From Roseibacterium elongatum DSM 19469 (GTDB taxonomy: Bacteria; Pseudomonadota; Alphaproteobacteria; Rhodobacterales; Rhodobacteraceae), in contig NZ_CP004372.1 in the NCBI RefSeq assembly GCF_000590925.1, forward strand, positions 1,965,001 to 2,029,000: a stretch of DNA of 64,000 nucleotides, written 5' to 3'. A program made the translations under genes and the position numbers. Below, piece by piece: positions 54,379 through 63,416 of the stretch. Below the pieces are notes generated by a model. That model did no database searches. It was not told the origin of the DNA and worked only from the letters and a program-made list of their open reading frames with translations. Positions within the stretch are counted from its first letter, which is position 1. Every line of letters begins with the position of its first letter.

Positions 54379-55589
54379 CAGCTTCCCGCGGCGTCCGGCG
54401 TCGGGCCCAGCACCTGTGTCATGACCGAGCGTGCGGCGGTGCGCAGCCGTGTCATCAGGCCGCCCGCCGCCACGCTTTCCGTGGCCACGACAGGAACCCG
54501 GGTTTCGATATCGCGCACGCCTTGGTGGATCACCAACTCGCCCACCACGTCGCCCGCCTGAACCGGGGCCTGTAGCGGTGTGGTATAGGTCACCTCGGCC
54601 GTGATCTCGGGGTCGAGCAGGGCGGGCACCAGCATTTCGACGCTTTGCGACGGGGCCAGCCCCACGCTGTCGGCCGCCCCGAGAAAGACCGGCGCGCGCG
54701 CAATCTCGGTGCCTTCGTCGATCACGTCGCGCATGACGAACTGGCGGAAGGCCCAGTTGACGATACGCTCGGATTCCCGCGCCCGGGCCTCGGACGAGGG
54801 CAAGCCCGAAATCACGAACGTGACGCGCCGGTCCCCCTGCTGGGCCGAGCCGACAAGGCCGTAGCCGGCCTCTTGCGTGTGGCCGGTCTTGAGCCCGTCG
54901 GCCCCGATCCCCATTCCCAGGATCGGGTTGCGGTTGAACCGATTCAAGGGCGCGCGATTTTCGTAATCGAACTCGGTTTCCGCGAAATAGGTGTAGTACT
55001 GCGGGTATTCCGTGATGATCCGCTCGGCCAGAATGCCCAGATCGCGCATCGACATCACGTGCCCGTCGGCGGGCCAGCCGTTCGAATTGAGAAAGACCGA
55101 CTGCATCATGCCCAACTGTCGGGCACGCTGCGTCATGAGGTCGGCAAACCCGTCTTCGGTGCCATCGGGGCTGAGTGCTTCGGCCAAGACGGCCGAGGCG
55201 TCATTGCCCGACACGATGATCACGCCGCGGATCAGGTCCTCGACCGTGGGGCGGTCGGTGGTATTGAGAAACATGGTCGAGCCGCCGTAATCCATGGCGT
55301 GCTGGCTGACGGGCAGTCGGGTGTCGAGGGTCAGGCGACCGTCCTGCAACGCCTCGAACGTCATCAACAGCGTCATGAGTTTCGACATCGACGCCGGGGG
55401 CAGCGGCTCGTCGGCGTTGCGCGCAAGCAGGACCTGGCCCGTGCCATGATCGACGACATAGGCCGCGCTGGCCTCGGTCTCGAAGGCTTGCGCCGTCGCG
55501 GGGCCAGGGCCGGCGCCGAGCAGCAAGAGGGCCGCAACGACACCGGCCGCGGCGCGAAAAGGTGAAACAGTCATGTTGGCAGCGGTCAT
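54378..55589 (-). CDS. D-alanyl-D-alanine carboxypeptidase (PBP5/6 type)
   Basis: A 403-residue low-molecular-weight penicillin-binding protein. A signal peptide (about 1-34, ending ATAQA) precedes the domain. The catalytic motifs are SMSK (S67, K70), SGN (127-129) and KTG (234-236), in normal order and spacing. A C-terminal beta domain follows from about 310, with QAPVQAGDVVGELVIHQ. It trims the terminal D-alanine of peptidoglycan stem peptides in the periplasm. An alternative ATG lies five codons downstream. It follows the SPOR lipoprotein gene by 18 bases. Confidence 0.92.
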   Translation of the reverse strand: MTAANMTVSPFRAAAGVVAALLLLGAGPGPATAQAFETEASAAYVVDHGTGQVLLARNADEPLPPASMSKLMTLLMTFEALQDGRLTLDTRLPVSQHAMDYGGSTMFLNTTDRPTVEDLIRGVIIVSGNDASAVLAEALSPDGTEDGFADLMTQRARQLGMMQSVFLNSNGWPADGHVMSMRDLGILAERIITEYPQYYTYFAETEFDYENRAPLNRFNRNPILGMGIGADGLKTGHTQEAGYGLVGSAQQGDRRVTFVISGLPSSEARARESERIVNWAFRQFVMRDVIDEGTEIARAPVFLGAADSVGLAPSQSVEMLVPALLDPEITAEVTYTTPLQAPVQAGDVVGELVIHQGVRDIETRVPVVATESVAAGGLMTRLRTAARSVMTQVLGPTPDAAGS

Positions 55590-55607
55590 GGGGCCCCACT
55601 CAAACGA

Positions 55608-56495
55608 TCAGCGCGTGACGAAATAGGCATCCCCGAAGCCGAGTTCACGCACGGTTTCGAGAACGGCGGCACGATCTGCGGCACTGGGCGCCGGACCGAC
55701 AACCACCCGCCAGAACCGGCGGCCATTGCTCTCCTGATCGTAGATGGTGGGCACAAGCCCGGCGCGGCGCAAGGCCTGACCGGTATTGTTGGCGTTTTCC
55801 TGCACAGAGAAGATGCCGATCTGAACGAAGGGCCGCTCCAGCGACGAACCCGTGGGCAGCGACGCGGGGGTCGGGGCAGGGGCCGGGGTGGCGGCCGCAC
55901 TGGCCGCGATCGCGCCACTGGCCATCTCGGCGATCGGGTCGAGCGGTTCGGACGCAAACGCTTCGGTCGCGAGCGTCGCGACGGCCTCTCCCTCTGGCAA
56001 CGGGTCAGCCTCGGGATCGGCCGAGGCCGTCGGGTCGGGCTCCTCCACCTCTTCGCGGCGCAAGGCGGTGACCTGCACCCGCGCCGGATCGCCGGCGAGG
56101 ATTTCAAGGGCGGCGGCGGCATCCGACGAGATCTGGATCACCGGGCCGGGATTGTCCCGTTCGCGGCGGAAAAGCGCGCCAATCACGAAGCGGCCGTTTT
56201 CCTCGTTGCGGATGATGACCCGTTCCGGGTCGGTCGCATCGGGATGTGCGACCCAGACCCCGCCGAGCGACGGGCGGCCATCCCACAGACCCTGATCCGA
56301 GACCTGAAAGACCTCGGGGGCCTCGACGTCGCGCTCGATCAGCCGGGTGGCCCCGATCGCCGCCGGCCCATCGGCATCGGCGTTACGCGAGCCAAAGGAG
56401 AACTCGCCGGTTTCCGAACATGCCCCAAGCGCCAGAACGGCGGTGAGGGACAGGACGAGGGCACCGTTACACCGGGAAAGTCGCATGGATTTCAT
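55608..56495 (-). CDS. SPOR domain-containing lipoprotein
   Basis: A 295-residue protein whose signal peptide ends VLALGAC, a lipobox. The middle is acidic and alanine-proline rich. The C-terminal 75 residues (RPFVQIGIFSVQENANNTGQALRRAGLVPTIYD, RRFWRVVVGPAPSAADRAAVLETVRELGFGDAYFV) form a SPOR domain, which binds peptidoglycan stripped of stem peptides at division sites. Being upstream of a D,D-carboxypeptidase supports a cell-wall role. Starts at 56495 and 56486 are both possible; an extended start at 56606 is unlikely. Confidence 0.85.
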   Translation of the reverse strand: MKSMRLSRCNGALVLSLTAVLALGACSETGEFSFGSRNADADGPAAIGATRLIERDVEAPEVFQVSDQGLWDGRPSLGGVWVAHPDATDPERVIIRNEENGRFVIGALFRRERDNPGPVIQISSDAAAALEILAGDPARVQVTALRREEVEEPDPTASADPEADPLPEGEAVATLATEAFASEPLDPIAEMASGAIAASAAATPAPAPTPASLPTGSSLERPFVQIGIFSVQENANNTGQALRRAGLVPTIYDQESNGRRFWRVVVGPAPSAADRAAVLETVRELGFGDAYFVTR

Positions 56496-56706
56496 CTTAC
56501 TGCTCGCTTCGCGCTCATCGCGTGCATTGTGCACATCTTTTGTTTTGATCGTGTCGAAACACGGCTGCCTGTCGTTTTTTCGAAGAGCATACAGACTTGA
56601 CGTCAATCTGAAAAGCCATCCGTTGATCGACGGCAGAAAGCGTCGCGAACCGCTTTCAGAATCGTGGCCCGCCCTCTAGAGGATGAGGCGGCCGGCCGAA
56701 GAGCCC

Positions 56707-56796
56707 GGAGGAGTGGCAGAGTGGTCGAATGCACCGGTCTTGAAAACCGGCGTGCGTGAAAGCGCACCGTGGGTTCGAATCCCACCTCCTCCGCCA
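56707..56796 (+). tRNA. tRNA-Ser (anticodon TGA)
   Basis: A 90-base class II tRNA with encoded CCA. The acceptor stem GGAGGAG pairs with CTCCTCC. The anticodon loop CTTGAAA is closed by a 5-bp CCGGT/ACCGG stem, giving TGA at 56741-56743. The long variable arm is CGTGCGTGAAAGCGCACC region, and the T loop is GGTTCGAATCC. It reads UCN codons. It marks the border between housekeeping genes and the mobile region to its right. Confidence 0.95.
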
Positions 56797-57063
56797 CGGA
56801 CCCCTGTCTCTTTTCCCTGTACGCAAACTGCGCGAATTCTCCCCGCAATTCCCGCCACTTGCGTGGCGGCGTTTTCGACAGAGACGCACCTTCGCCATCG
56901 TTTCTTGGATTGATATCCCGCCAGTCTCAGCCGGCCAGTTTGCCCGGTGCGGTCTTCGGGAGATTTCCCTGATACCAGCGCATTTACAGGGAATTTCGGT
57001 CAATCGAAGGTGTTCAGGCCTGCCGTCAGGAGAAATCCCCGCACGATTACAGCGACTTGCGAG

Positions 57064-57166
57064 CGAATTCCCTGGGCGTTGGAACAGGGAATTTTTCTCA
57101 TGGAACAGGGAATTGTCTCTGCGAAGCAGGGACGGCACTGCTTGGATCAGGGAACGGCGTCAGGTG
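57064..57166. repeat. Iteron-like array with 21-bp period
   Basis: Four direct copies of CAGGGA(A/C) start at 57085, 57106, 57127 and 57148, exactly 21 bases apart, with AA or similar before each and AATT after the first two. An inverted TTCCCTG lies at 57068, and further isolated copies are at 56813, 56965 (inverted) and 56987 (direct). The array fills the gap from tRNA-Ser to the recombinase stop. Twenty-one bases is two helical turns, which suggests protein binding on one face. The 363-base gap (56797-57159) holds no gene. Confidence 0.75.
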
Positions 57167-58837
57167 TCGGAATAGAGCGCCTGGTCCTGGGCGTCCCAGT
57201 CCAATGGCAGCTTTCGGCGGATCAGTCTTTCAAGGGTGACCGTCGCGGGCTGGGTTCCCTCGGCGATGGCCTGTTGGAGGCGGGGTGAGAGACAGGCAAG
57301 CGGGATGATGCGGGCAGCGTATCGTTCGGTGACCCCGGCATCGGCTGCGATTTCCTTGAGCGATGCGCCACGTCGCATGGCCGCCGCCCAGGCATGCGCC
57401 GAGCGCAATGCGCGGAGAAGCGTCGGGTCAGGATCTGGCAAAGGGTCGCGTGCAACGATCTTGGTCTCGTTTCCGCGCCGCCGGCAAGTGAATGGGGCGC
57501 TGATGGACAGCAGGCCCGGCGCGAGGGGAGCGGAAGACAGATCGAGATCGGATGCAAGGGCTGTGCCGTCGAGGTGGACCCGGATCGTTCCGCGCGCGAT
57601 CAGGATGCTGTCGATCAGTGGGACGGCGCGCCAGATGCCGCCAGACCTGATCTCGTCTGCGAGGGCTCGCGTTCTTTGCGATATCGCCGAACTTGCAGAG
57701 GCCTCTGCGTGCTGCACAACGGAGTGGCGGGCGGCACTGTCATGCAGATGGGTGGCAACGACGGTGCAGACTGCGTCTTCAAGCGCGGACGCCGGAAGAC
57801 GCCAGGCGTCCGGATCCCGTCCGCCGGAGACAAGCCGGTTGGAGACGTAGTAGCGCAAGCGGCGTCCATGACGCTGGGTGTGCGAGGGGGTGAGACGATC
57901 TCCGGTCTCGTCTTTTACTTTGCCGAGGAGCGGCGCGACGTTCGCCTGCGTCATCTGCGAGGATGTCCGGCTCGCCCCGCCGCCTTGCACTGGCATCCTG
58001 CAGCATCGCCTGTACCCGGTCCCAGCGGTCCTGATCGATGATGGCGTCGTGCAGCCCCGGCCAGCTCTTGTCCTTGTGACGGATCAAGCCGCGATAGACC
58101 GGGTTGGTCAGTAGCTTGTGAATCTGTCCACGGCTGAAGGGCAGGCCGCCTTGTATACGACCTGACGAGAAGACATGGCGCTTCGATCGCAAACCCAGCT
58201 TCTCCGCTGCGCGAGCCGTCGCGTTCAGGCATCCATTGGCTTCGTAAAGCGCGAACACCTTGCGAACCGTCTCGGCCTCGGCGTGGTTCACCACGAGTTC
58301 CCGACGGGTGGGATCTGGATGAGGGTCATAGCCCAACGGCGGCAGGCCGCCCATCCAGAGCCCCTTCTTCTTCGAGGCAGCAATCTTGTCGCGGATCCGT
58401 TCGGCTGTGACCTCGCGCTCGAACTGCGCGAAGGAGAGCAGCACGTTCAGGGTAAGGCGCCCCATGGACGAGGACGTGTTGAAGGCCTGCGTGACGGAGA
58501 CAAAGGAACAGGTCGCGGCCTCGAGGCGATCCACCAGCTTCGCGAAATCAGCCAGCGAGCGCGTCAGGCGATCGATCTTGTAGACGACGACCATGTCAAT
58601 GCGCCCCGCGTCGATGTCGGCCATGAGCCGTTGCAGACCGGGCCTCTCCAGGGTTCCGCCGGAGATCCCACCGTCGTCGTATCGGTCCGGCAGCAACTTC
58701 CAGCCCTCGTGTCGCTGGCTCGCGATGTAGGCGGCGCAGGCCTCGTGCTGGGCGTCGAGCGAATTGAAGTCCTGGTCGAGGCCTTCGTCGGAGGATTTGC
58801 GGGTGTAGATGGCGCAGCGGATCGTGGTCTTGCTCAT
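57160..58837 (-). CDS. Large serine recombinase (resolvase/invertase family), frameshifted
   Basis: From ATG 58837: TTIRCAIYTRKSSDEGLDQDFNSLDAQ (catalytic serine S15), RIDMVVVYKIDRLTRSLADF, VLLSFAQFEREVTAERIRDKI and ARRRGEPDIL. That frame ends in arginine-rich shadow, while the next frame continues with VAPLLGKVKDETGDRLTPSHTQRHGRRLRYYVSNRLV, a normal recombinase zinc-ribbon/coiled-coil region, to the stop at 57160. One extra base, most simply in the CCCC run at 57975-57978 (plus strand), explains it; the repaired protein would be 558 residues. It catalyses site-specific DNA exchange. Its start overlaps the DUF2924 stop by four bases. Genuine decay is possible for a mobile gene. Confidence 0.85.
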
Positions 58838-59247
58838 GACCCTGCCTTCTTGCGGTTAAGGCCGAAGAACCGGGGCCCGGACCAGTGTGCGCCGGTGATC
58901 TCGCGGGCGATTGCGGAGAGCGAGCGCCATGTCTCGCCGCGCCACACGAAGCCGGTCTCGGTGACATCGACGACATGGGTAATGCCGTTCCATTCCCGGA
59001 GGAGTCGCCCGCCGGGCTTGAGGGCCCGGCCTGTCGCCTTCGGCGGGACTTCATTTTCTTGTCGCGTGACGAGCGCCAACGTCTTCTTCGATAGTCCCCC
59101 CGAGCAACGGGCTTGGATCTCGAAGGCAATGAAGAGCCGCAGGAATGTCCGGCTGATCCCCTTGGGCGCGGGGCTTCCGAAGAGGTCCGACCAGGCCGCG
59201 AGAAGCGCGGCCCGGTCCATGGTCTCGAGATCCGCGACACGGATCAT
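58834..59247 (-). CDS. DUF2924 domain-containing protein
   Basis: A 137-residue protein: LETMDRAALLAAWSDLFGSPAPKGISRTFLRLFIAFEIQAR, then GRALKPGGRLLREWNGITHVVDVTETGFVWRGETWRSLSAIAREITGAHWSGPRFFGL. This is the DUF2924 pattern, which from family knowledge is repeatedly found beside recombinase genes in alphaproteobacterial elements. Function is unknown; the basic, DNA-binding look of the C-terminal half (a T-G-x-x-W-S-G-P-x-F-F-G-L end) suggests a partner of the recombinase. It overlaps both neighbours by four bases. Confidence 0.87.
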   Translation of the reverse strand: MIRVADLETMDRAALLAAWSDLFGSPAPKGISRTFLRLFIAFEIQARCSGGLSKKTLALVTRQENEVPPKATGRALKPGGRLLREWNGITHVVDVTETGFVWRGETWRSLSAIAREITGAHWSGPRFFGLNRKKAGS

Positions 59248-59477
59248 TCTGCGGCCTCGGGTTCTGCGGTGATGCGGTAAATCGAGCCGCTGGTCTTGCC
59301 GCGTTCAGGCGCGCTGCGCTCGATTTGGTAGCCGGCCTTGCGGAACCCACTCAGGACCGCGCGGGCCGAATGCGGCTGCCAGCCAGTGGCCTTGCAGATC
59401 GCCTCGAGGCTCGCGCCCTGCGGCTGGGCGAGCATGGCGCGGACGGTCTCGGTCTTGGTTTGTTTTGGCTTGGACAT
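59244..59477 (-). CDS. DUF3489 domain-containing protein
   Basis: A 77-residue protein: KPKQTKTETVRAMLAQPQGASLEAICKATGWQPHSARAVLSGFRKAGYQIERS. This is a small winged-helix-type DUF3489 domain, likely DNA-binding. The ATG at 59477 has AGGAGAGA just upstream. It is the first gene of the leftward three-gene cassette DUF3489-DUF2924-recombinase, each overlapping the next by four bases, so it could regulate or direct the recombinase. Confidence 0.87.
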   Translation of the reverse strand: MSKPKQTKTETVRAMLAQPQGASLEAICKATGWQPHSARAVLSGFRKAGYQIERSAPERGKTSGSIYRITAEPEAAE

Positions 59478-59872
59478 CGGTGTCTCTCCTGGTTCTCGGG
59501 CGGGCGACATGCCGGCCCCGGTACCGAGGAGAGCCCGGGCTCTGATCCGGGCGTGACCGCATGCATGCTCTGTTCGCAGCGGTAGTCCAGTCCATTCTTG
59601 CCGGAGATGGCGAAGAAACGTGGGCGAGGTATGAATGAAATCAATGGCTTATTGACAGGTCCGGACGGAGGCCCTAAATTCCGCTCGTCTCGAAGGAGAG
59701 CGTGTTGCTCTCCGGGAAGCATTCCGGGCCGCGTGGCGGCCGAAGGGCAGCATCCAGAGGCAATGATCCGGATCCTTCGGTCCGAGGAGTTGCATCTGCG
59801 CGCCCTCATTCCATCCGAAGCGATCCTCTCAACGCCTAGGCGCCATCGCGCGCCATGCTGGAGGACTGAAAG
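59478..59872. other. 395-base divergent gap with a hairpin
   Basis: The gap lies between the leftward recombinase cassette and the rightward methyltransferase-terminase genes, so promoters for both are expected. A 7-bp hairpin (GGAGAGC at 59695-59701 with GCTCTCC at 59707-59713) may act in the leader of the rightward genes. An open frame from 59598 overlaps the methyltransferase and has no coding character. Confidence 0.4.
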
Positions 59873-61276
59873 ATGGCTGGAAATGCCAACAAACCGAGCT
59901 CGGCTGGAGAACAGCCCAAGACCACGTGGATGGCCGACAGGGTCGTCCAGAAACCCATCGACGCGCTCCGTCCCTATGGGCGCAACAATCGGACCCACAC
60001 GACGAAGAGCATCGCCAAGCTGAAGGCGTCGATCGCGCAGTTCGGCTTCGTGGTCCCGATCCTTGTTGACGCGAACGACACGATCATCGCCGGTCACGGT
60101 CGCTGGGAGGCCGCCAAGGCGAACGGCCTCAAGACCGTCCCGGTGGTCATCGCAGATCACCTGTCCGAGGCGCAGGTTCGGGCGCTGCGGATCGCCGACA
60201 ACAAGCTGGCAGAGCTGTCCGACTGGAACGAGGAGGCGCTTCGCCTCGAGTTCGCCGACCTGCTCGAGCTGGGTCTCGAGGGCGAGCTTGACTTCGATGT
60301 CACTATCACGGGGTTCGAGACGGCCGAGATCGACCTCGTCATCGGCACGGCCGGAACTTCTGGCGAAACCGAGGCCGAAACTGTGCCGGAGCCGGATCCC
60401 GATGGTCACGTGGTGACGCGTCGCGGGGACCTCTGGATCCTTGGGTCCCATCGCCTGTTCTGCGGGGATGCGCTTGAGGGGAACAGCTACGACATCGCGC
60501 TCGATGGAGAGGACGCCCGCATGGTGTTCACCGATCCGCCCTACAACGTCCCGGTCAACGGTCACGTCCGCAGTGGCAATGCCGCACAGCATCGCGAGTT
60601 CACGATGGCATCCGGTGAGATGTCGGACGGTGAGTTCCGGGCGTTTATCAAGGCCTCCATCGAGCGCGTGATCGCCACGCTGCCCGATGGCGGCGTCGCG
60701 ATGATTTGCATGGATTGGCGCCATGTCGAGGAGTTGATCTCGGCCGGCAAGGGCTGCGGTCTCGAGCTCATCAACCTCTGTGTCTGGAACAAGACCAACG
60801 GTGGGATGGGTAGCCTCTATCGTTCCAAGCACGAGTTGGTCTGCGTGTTCCGCAAGCCGGGAGCTCCCCATGTCAACAACGTGGAGTTGGGCAAGCACGG
60901 CCGTAACCGGACCAATGTCTGGGACTACGCCGGAGTAAACAGCTTCGGGAAGGGCAGGGCAGCAGACCTCGTCGATCACCCGACGGTGAAGCCGACGGCG
61001 CTCGTGGCCGACGCCATCATGGACGTGACCCATGCCGGCGATATCGTGCTCGACTGCTTCGGTGGCTCCGGCTCAACCTTGCTCGCCGCCGAGAAGGCCG
61101 GGCGACGGGCGCGCCTGATCGAGCTCGACCCGGCCTATGTCGATGTTGCCATCCGCCGATGGCAGGAAGCGACCGGCAAGGCCGCCGTGCACGCGACCTC
61201 CGGGGAGACCTTCGAGATCAAGTCGCGCTCCGCGCAATCCGAACACACGGAGGAGGGGAGCGATGTCGACGCGTGA
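59873..61276 (+). CDS. ParB N-terminal domain DNA methyltransferase (beta class)
   Basis: A 467-residue protein. Residues about 22-115 are a ParB/sulfiredoxin-like domain (KPIDALRPYGRNNRTHT, then VPILVDANDTIIAGHGRWEAAK). The rest is an N4-cytosine/N6-adenine methyltransferase with MVFTDPPYNVPVNG (DPPY at 221-224) before VLDCFGGSGSTLLAAEKAGRRARLIELDP (SAM-binding), the beta-class order. No restriction enzyme is nearby, so it is probably an orphan phage-type methylase, protecting or marking DNA. It overlaps the DUF5681 gene by 14 bases. Confidence 0.9.
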   Translation: MAGNANKPSSAGEQPKTTWMADRVVQKPIDALRPYGRNNRTHTTKSIAKLKASIAQFGFVVPILVDANDTIIAGHGRWEAAKANGLKTVPVVIADHLSEAQVRALRIADNKLAELSDWNEEALRLEFADLLELGLEGELDFDVTITGFETAEIDLVIGTAGTSGETEAETVPEPDPDGHVVTRRGDLWILGSHRLFCGDALEGNSYDIALDGEDARMVFTDPPYNVPVNGHVRSGNAAQHREFTMASGEMSDGEFRAFIKASIERVIATLPDGGVAMICMDWRHVEELISAGKGCGLELINLCVWNKTNGGMGSLYRSKHELVCVFRKPGAPHVNNVELGKHGRNRTNVWDYAGVNSFGKGRAADLVDHPTVKPTALVADAIMDVTHAGDIVLDCFGGSGSTLLAAEKAGRRARLIELDPAYVDVAIRRWQEATGKAAVHATSGETFEIKSRSAQSEHTEEGSDVDA

Positions 61277-61697
61277 CGATGATGATCGCGACTACGAGGT
61301 CGGCTATGGCCGGCCTCCGAAGGTCACGCGGTTCAAGAAAGGTCAGTCGGGCAATCCCAAGGGGCGTCCCAAGGAGGCGAAGGGGATCAGTGCGAGCCTC
61401 AGACGCGAACTCGAGGCGAAGATCACGGTCACCGAAGGCCAGCAGACCAGGAGGGTCTCGAAGGCAGAGGCGGCCGCGAAGCGACTGGTCGCGAAGGCCC
61501 TCAGCGGGGACGTCAAGACGCTGTTGAAGCTGATCGAGCTCGACCCGCAACTCTTCGGTGTCAATGCTGACAGCACCGCGGCGGAGGACGGGGCGCAGCC
61601 CGAGCCTGTCGACTTGGACTTGCTCCAGCACTTCTTCACGGCGCAACAAGAGGCCACGCGCCAGGAGGGTGACGCGGAGGGGGAGGCGCCGACATGA
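61263..61697 (+). CDS. DUF5681 domain-containing protein
   Basis: A 144-residue protein starting at ATG 61263 inside the end of the methyltransferase gene. EVGYGRPPKVTRFKKGQSGNPKGRPKEAKG is the DUF5681 signature: F-x-x-G-x-S-G-N-P-x-G-R-P with basic residues. The remainder is charged and helical. The domain is typically found just upstream of terminase genes in alphaproteobacterial prophages, so a DNA-packaging or small-terminase-like role is plausible but not shown. Confidence 0.85.
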   Translation: MSTRDDDDRDYEVGYGRPPKVTRFKKGQSGNPKGRPKEAKGISASLRRELEAKITVTEGQQTRRVSKAEAAAKRLVAKALSGDVKTLLKLIELDPQLFGVNADSTAAEDGAQPEPVDLDLLQHFFTAQQEATRQEGDAEGEAPT

Positions 61698-63171
61698 ATC
61701 TCCCAGCCGGCAACAGCTGCGCGCGGGCGCCATGGCGCTCGCGCGAGACCAGTTCTTCTACTTCGTCTGGCGGGTCTTTGGGACGCTTCATTCCGGGCGC
61801 GAAGGGGACTTCGTGCCTGGCTGGCATGTCCAGGCCATGTGCCACGAGCTCGACGAGGTCCGCATCGGGGCAAACCAGCGGCTGGTGATCAACGTGCCGC
61901 CGCGGCACCTGAAGTCGATCACGGTCTCTGTCGCCTTCGTGGCCTTCGTGCTCGGGCACCGCCCGTCCTCGAAGATCATCGTCGCCAGCTACGGCCTCGA
62001 CCTCGCGCGGAGACACTCGGAGGATTGTCGGCGCGTGATGCAATCGCGCTGGTACCGCGAGATGTTCCCCGGGACCCGTCTCGGCGGTCGCGGCAATACC
62101 GTGGACGAGATCCGCACCACCAAGGGAGGGAGCCGCAAGGCCGTGTCGATCGGTGGCGCGGTCACCGGTCACGGCGCAGATTACATCATCATCGACGACC
62201 TGATGAAGGCCGGGGATGCCAGTTCCGAGGCCGAGTTGGTGCGGGCACAAGAATATATCGAGGGCTCGCTGTTGTCGCGGTTTGACAATCCTTCCGAGGG
62301 ACGGGTCGTGATGATCGCGCAGCGCCTGCACGAGCTTGACCCGCCCGGCTACCTGCTGGGCAAGGGTGGGTACCGGCATTTGAACCTGCCCGCGATCGCG
62401 GAGGATGACCAGCGGATCGCCGCGGGGAAGGGGCAGCACCACTGTCGCAAAAAGGGAGAGCCGCTGTTCCCGGAGCGCTTTGGGCTGGACGTCCTGGAAA
62501 GACTGCGCCGGGAGATGGGGGCGGCAGTCTTCAACTGCCAATACCAGCAGAACCCCGTGGCCCCCGACGGTTCTCCGCTGCGGTGGGAATGGTTCGGCAC
62601 CTACGACGAGATCCTGCCGCGCCACGCCTATGAAATGGTGGCGCAAAGCTGGGACACCGGCACCGCGGCCGATCCCCGGTCGGATTACTCGGTTTGCACG
62701 ACCTGGGGCTTCCGGGATCGCAAATGGTGGCTCCTGAACGTGTTCAGGGACCGGCTCGACTACCCCGACCTAAAGCGGACCTGCCTGCGGCTCGGGGAGG
62801 AGTGGGAGGCCGACGTTGTGTTGATCGAGGATGCCGCGACTGGCCGTCCGTTGTTCCAAGACTGCATTGAGCAGAACCGATCGCGCTTCCGGCGCGTCAC
62901 GCCCGAGCAAGACAAGGAGACCCGCTTCCGTGCCGCGTGTGATCCAGTGTCTGAAGGCCAGGTCTTGCTACCCCGCGAAGCGGGTTGGCTGGACGACTTC
63001 CGACGCGAACTCCTTGCCTTCCCGCGTGGCCGCTACGACGACCAGGTCGACAGCTTCAGCCAGATGATGAACTGGACCAAGAGCACAGGCTTCTGGCGCA
63101 AGCTTGGGAGGGAGCACCCGCTCGCCCGGGAGAGGGTCGCCCGGCTGGAGTCGATGCGTCGTCGACGGTGA
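61694..63171 (+). CDS. Phage terminase large subunit (start uncertain, possible frameshift)
   Basis: The well-supported part starts at ATG 61732 (ALARDQFFYFVWRVFGTLH), 479 residues. LVINVPPRHLKSITVSVAFVAF is the ATPase motif I equivalent, GHGADYIIIDDLMK the Walker B region, and VLIEDAATGRPLFQD and RYDDQVDSFSQMM belong to the C-terminal RNase H-type nuclease. It packages DNA into phage heads. No ribosome-binding site precedes 61732. An ATG at 61694 overlaps the DUF5681 stop (ATGA) and reads NLPAGNSCARA out of frame by one base, so the true start is probably 61694 with an indel near 61720. Confidence 0.88.
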
Positions 63172-63416
63172 GAGTCACGTCCGATCAGATTCGGTCCCGA
63201 GAGGCCATGCCCGCTCGAGCTTTCGATCCGTGTTCGATACACCCAAGAACATCGTGCAGGTCCCGCCGGTTCGAATCCCAAACAGACATTGGTTCTGCAC
63301 CTGCATCGGACGCAGCCACCTGCACGATGGGCGGGAAGCGGAAGTTCTCTGTGACCTGAGACCCGACTTCCGTCCAGCCTTCAGGAGAATCCGTCGGTTG
63401 ATTTCTGGCCTCATGC
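63172..63416. other. 245-base gap between terminase and IS element
   Basis: There is no gene here. An 11-bp perfect inverted repeat, ATCGTGCAGGT at 63251-63261 and ACCTGCACGAT at 63318-63328, frames a 56-base loop. A GGTTCGAATCCCA stretch at 63268 looks like a tRNA T loop, but the flanking stem does not pair. Phage head genes that would normally follow the terminase are not here, consistent with insertion or deletion at this point. Confidence 0.45.

Noticed and set aside
56707..56796. tRNA-Ser as the integration target of the recombinase
   Set aside because: Large serine recombinases seldom use tRNA genes, and no second copy of the tRNA 3' end was found to the right within the window.
59598..60023. 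141-codon plus-strand frame upstream of and into the methyltransferase
   Set aside because: Low-complexity arginine/serine sequence, overlaps the methyltransferase by 150 bases, and has no recognisable family.
59351..61033. 560-codon minus-strand open frame opposite the methyltransferase
   Set aside because: Shadow of the ParB-methyltransferase and DUF3489 gene; no domain.
63268..63280. GGTTCGAATCCCA as a possible tRNA fragment or attachment-site copy of tRNA-Ser
   Set aside because: The adjacent stem does not pair (only two base pairs), and the match to tRNA-Ser is limited to the universal T-loop consensus.
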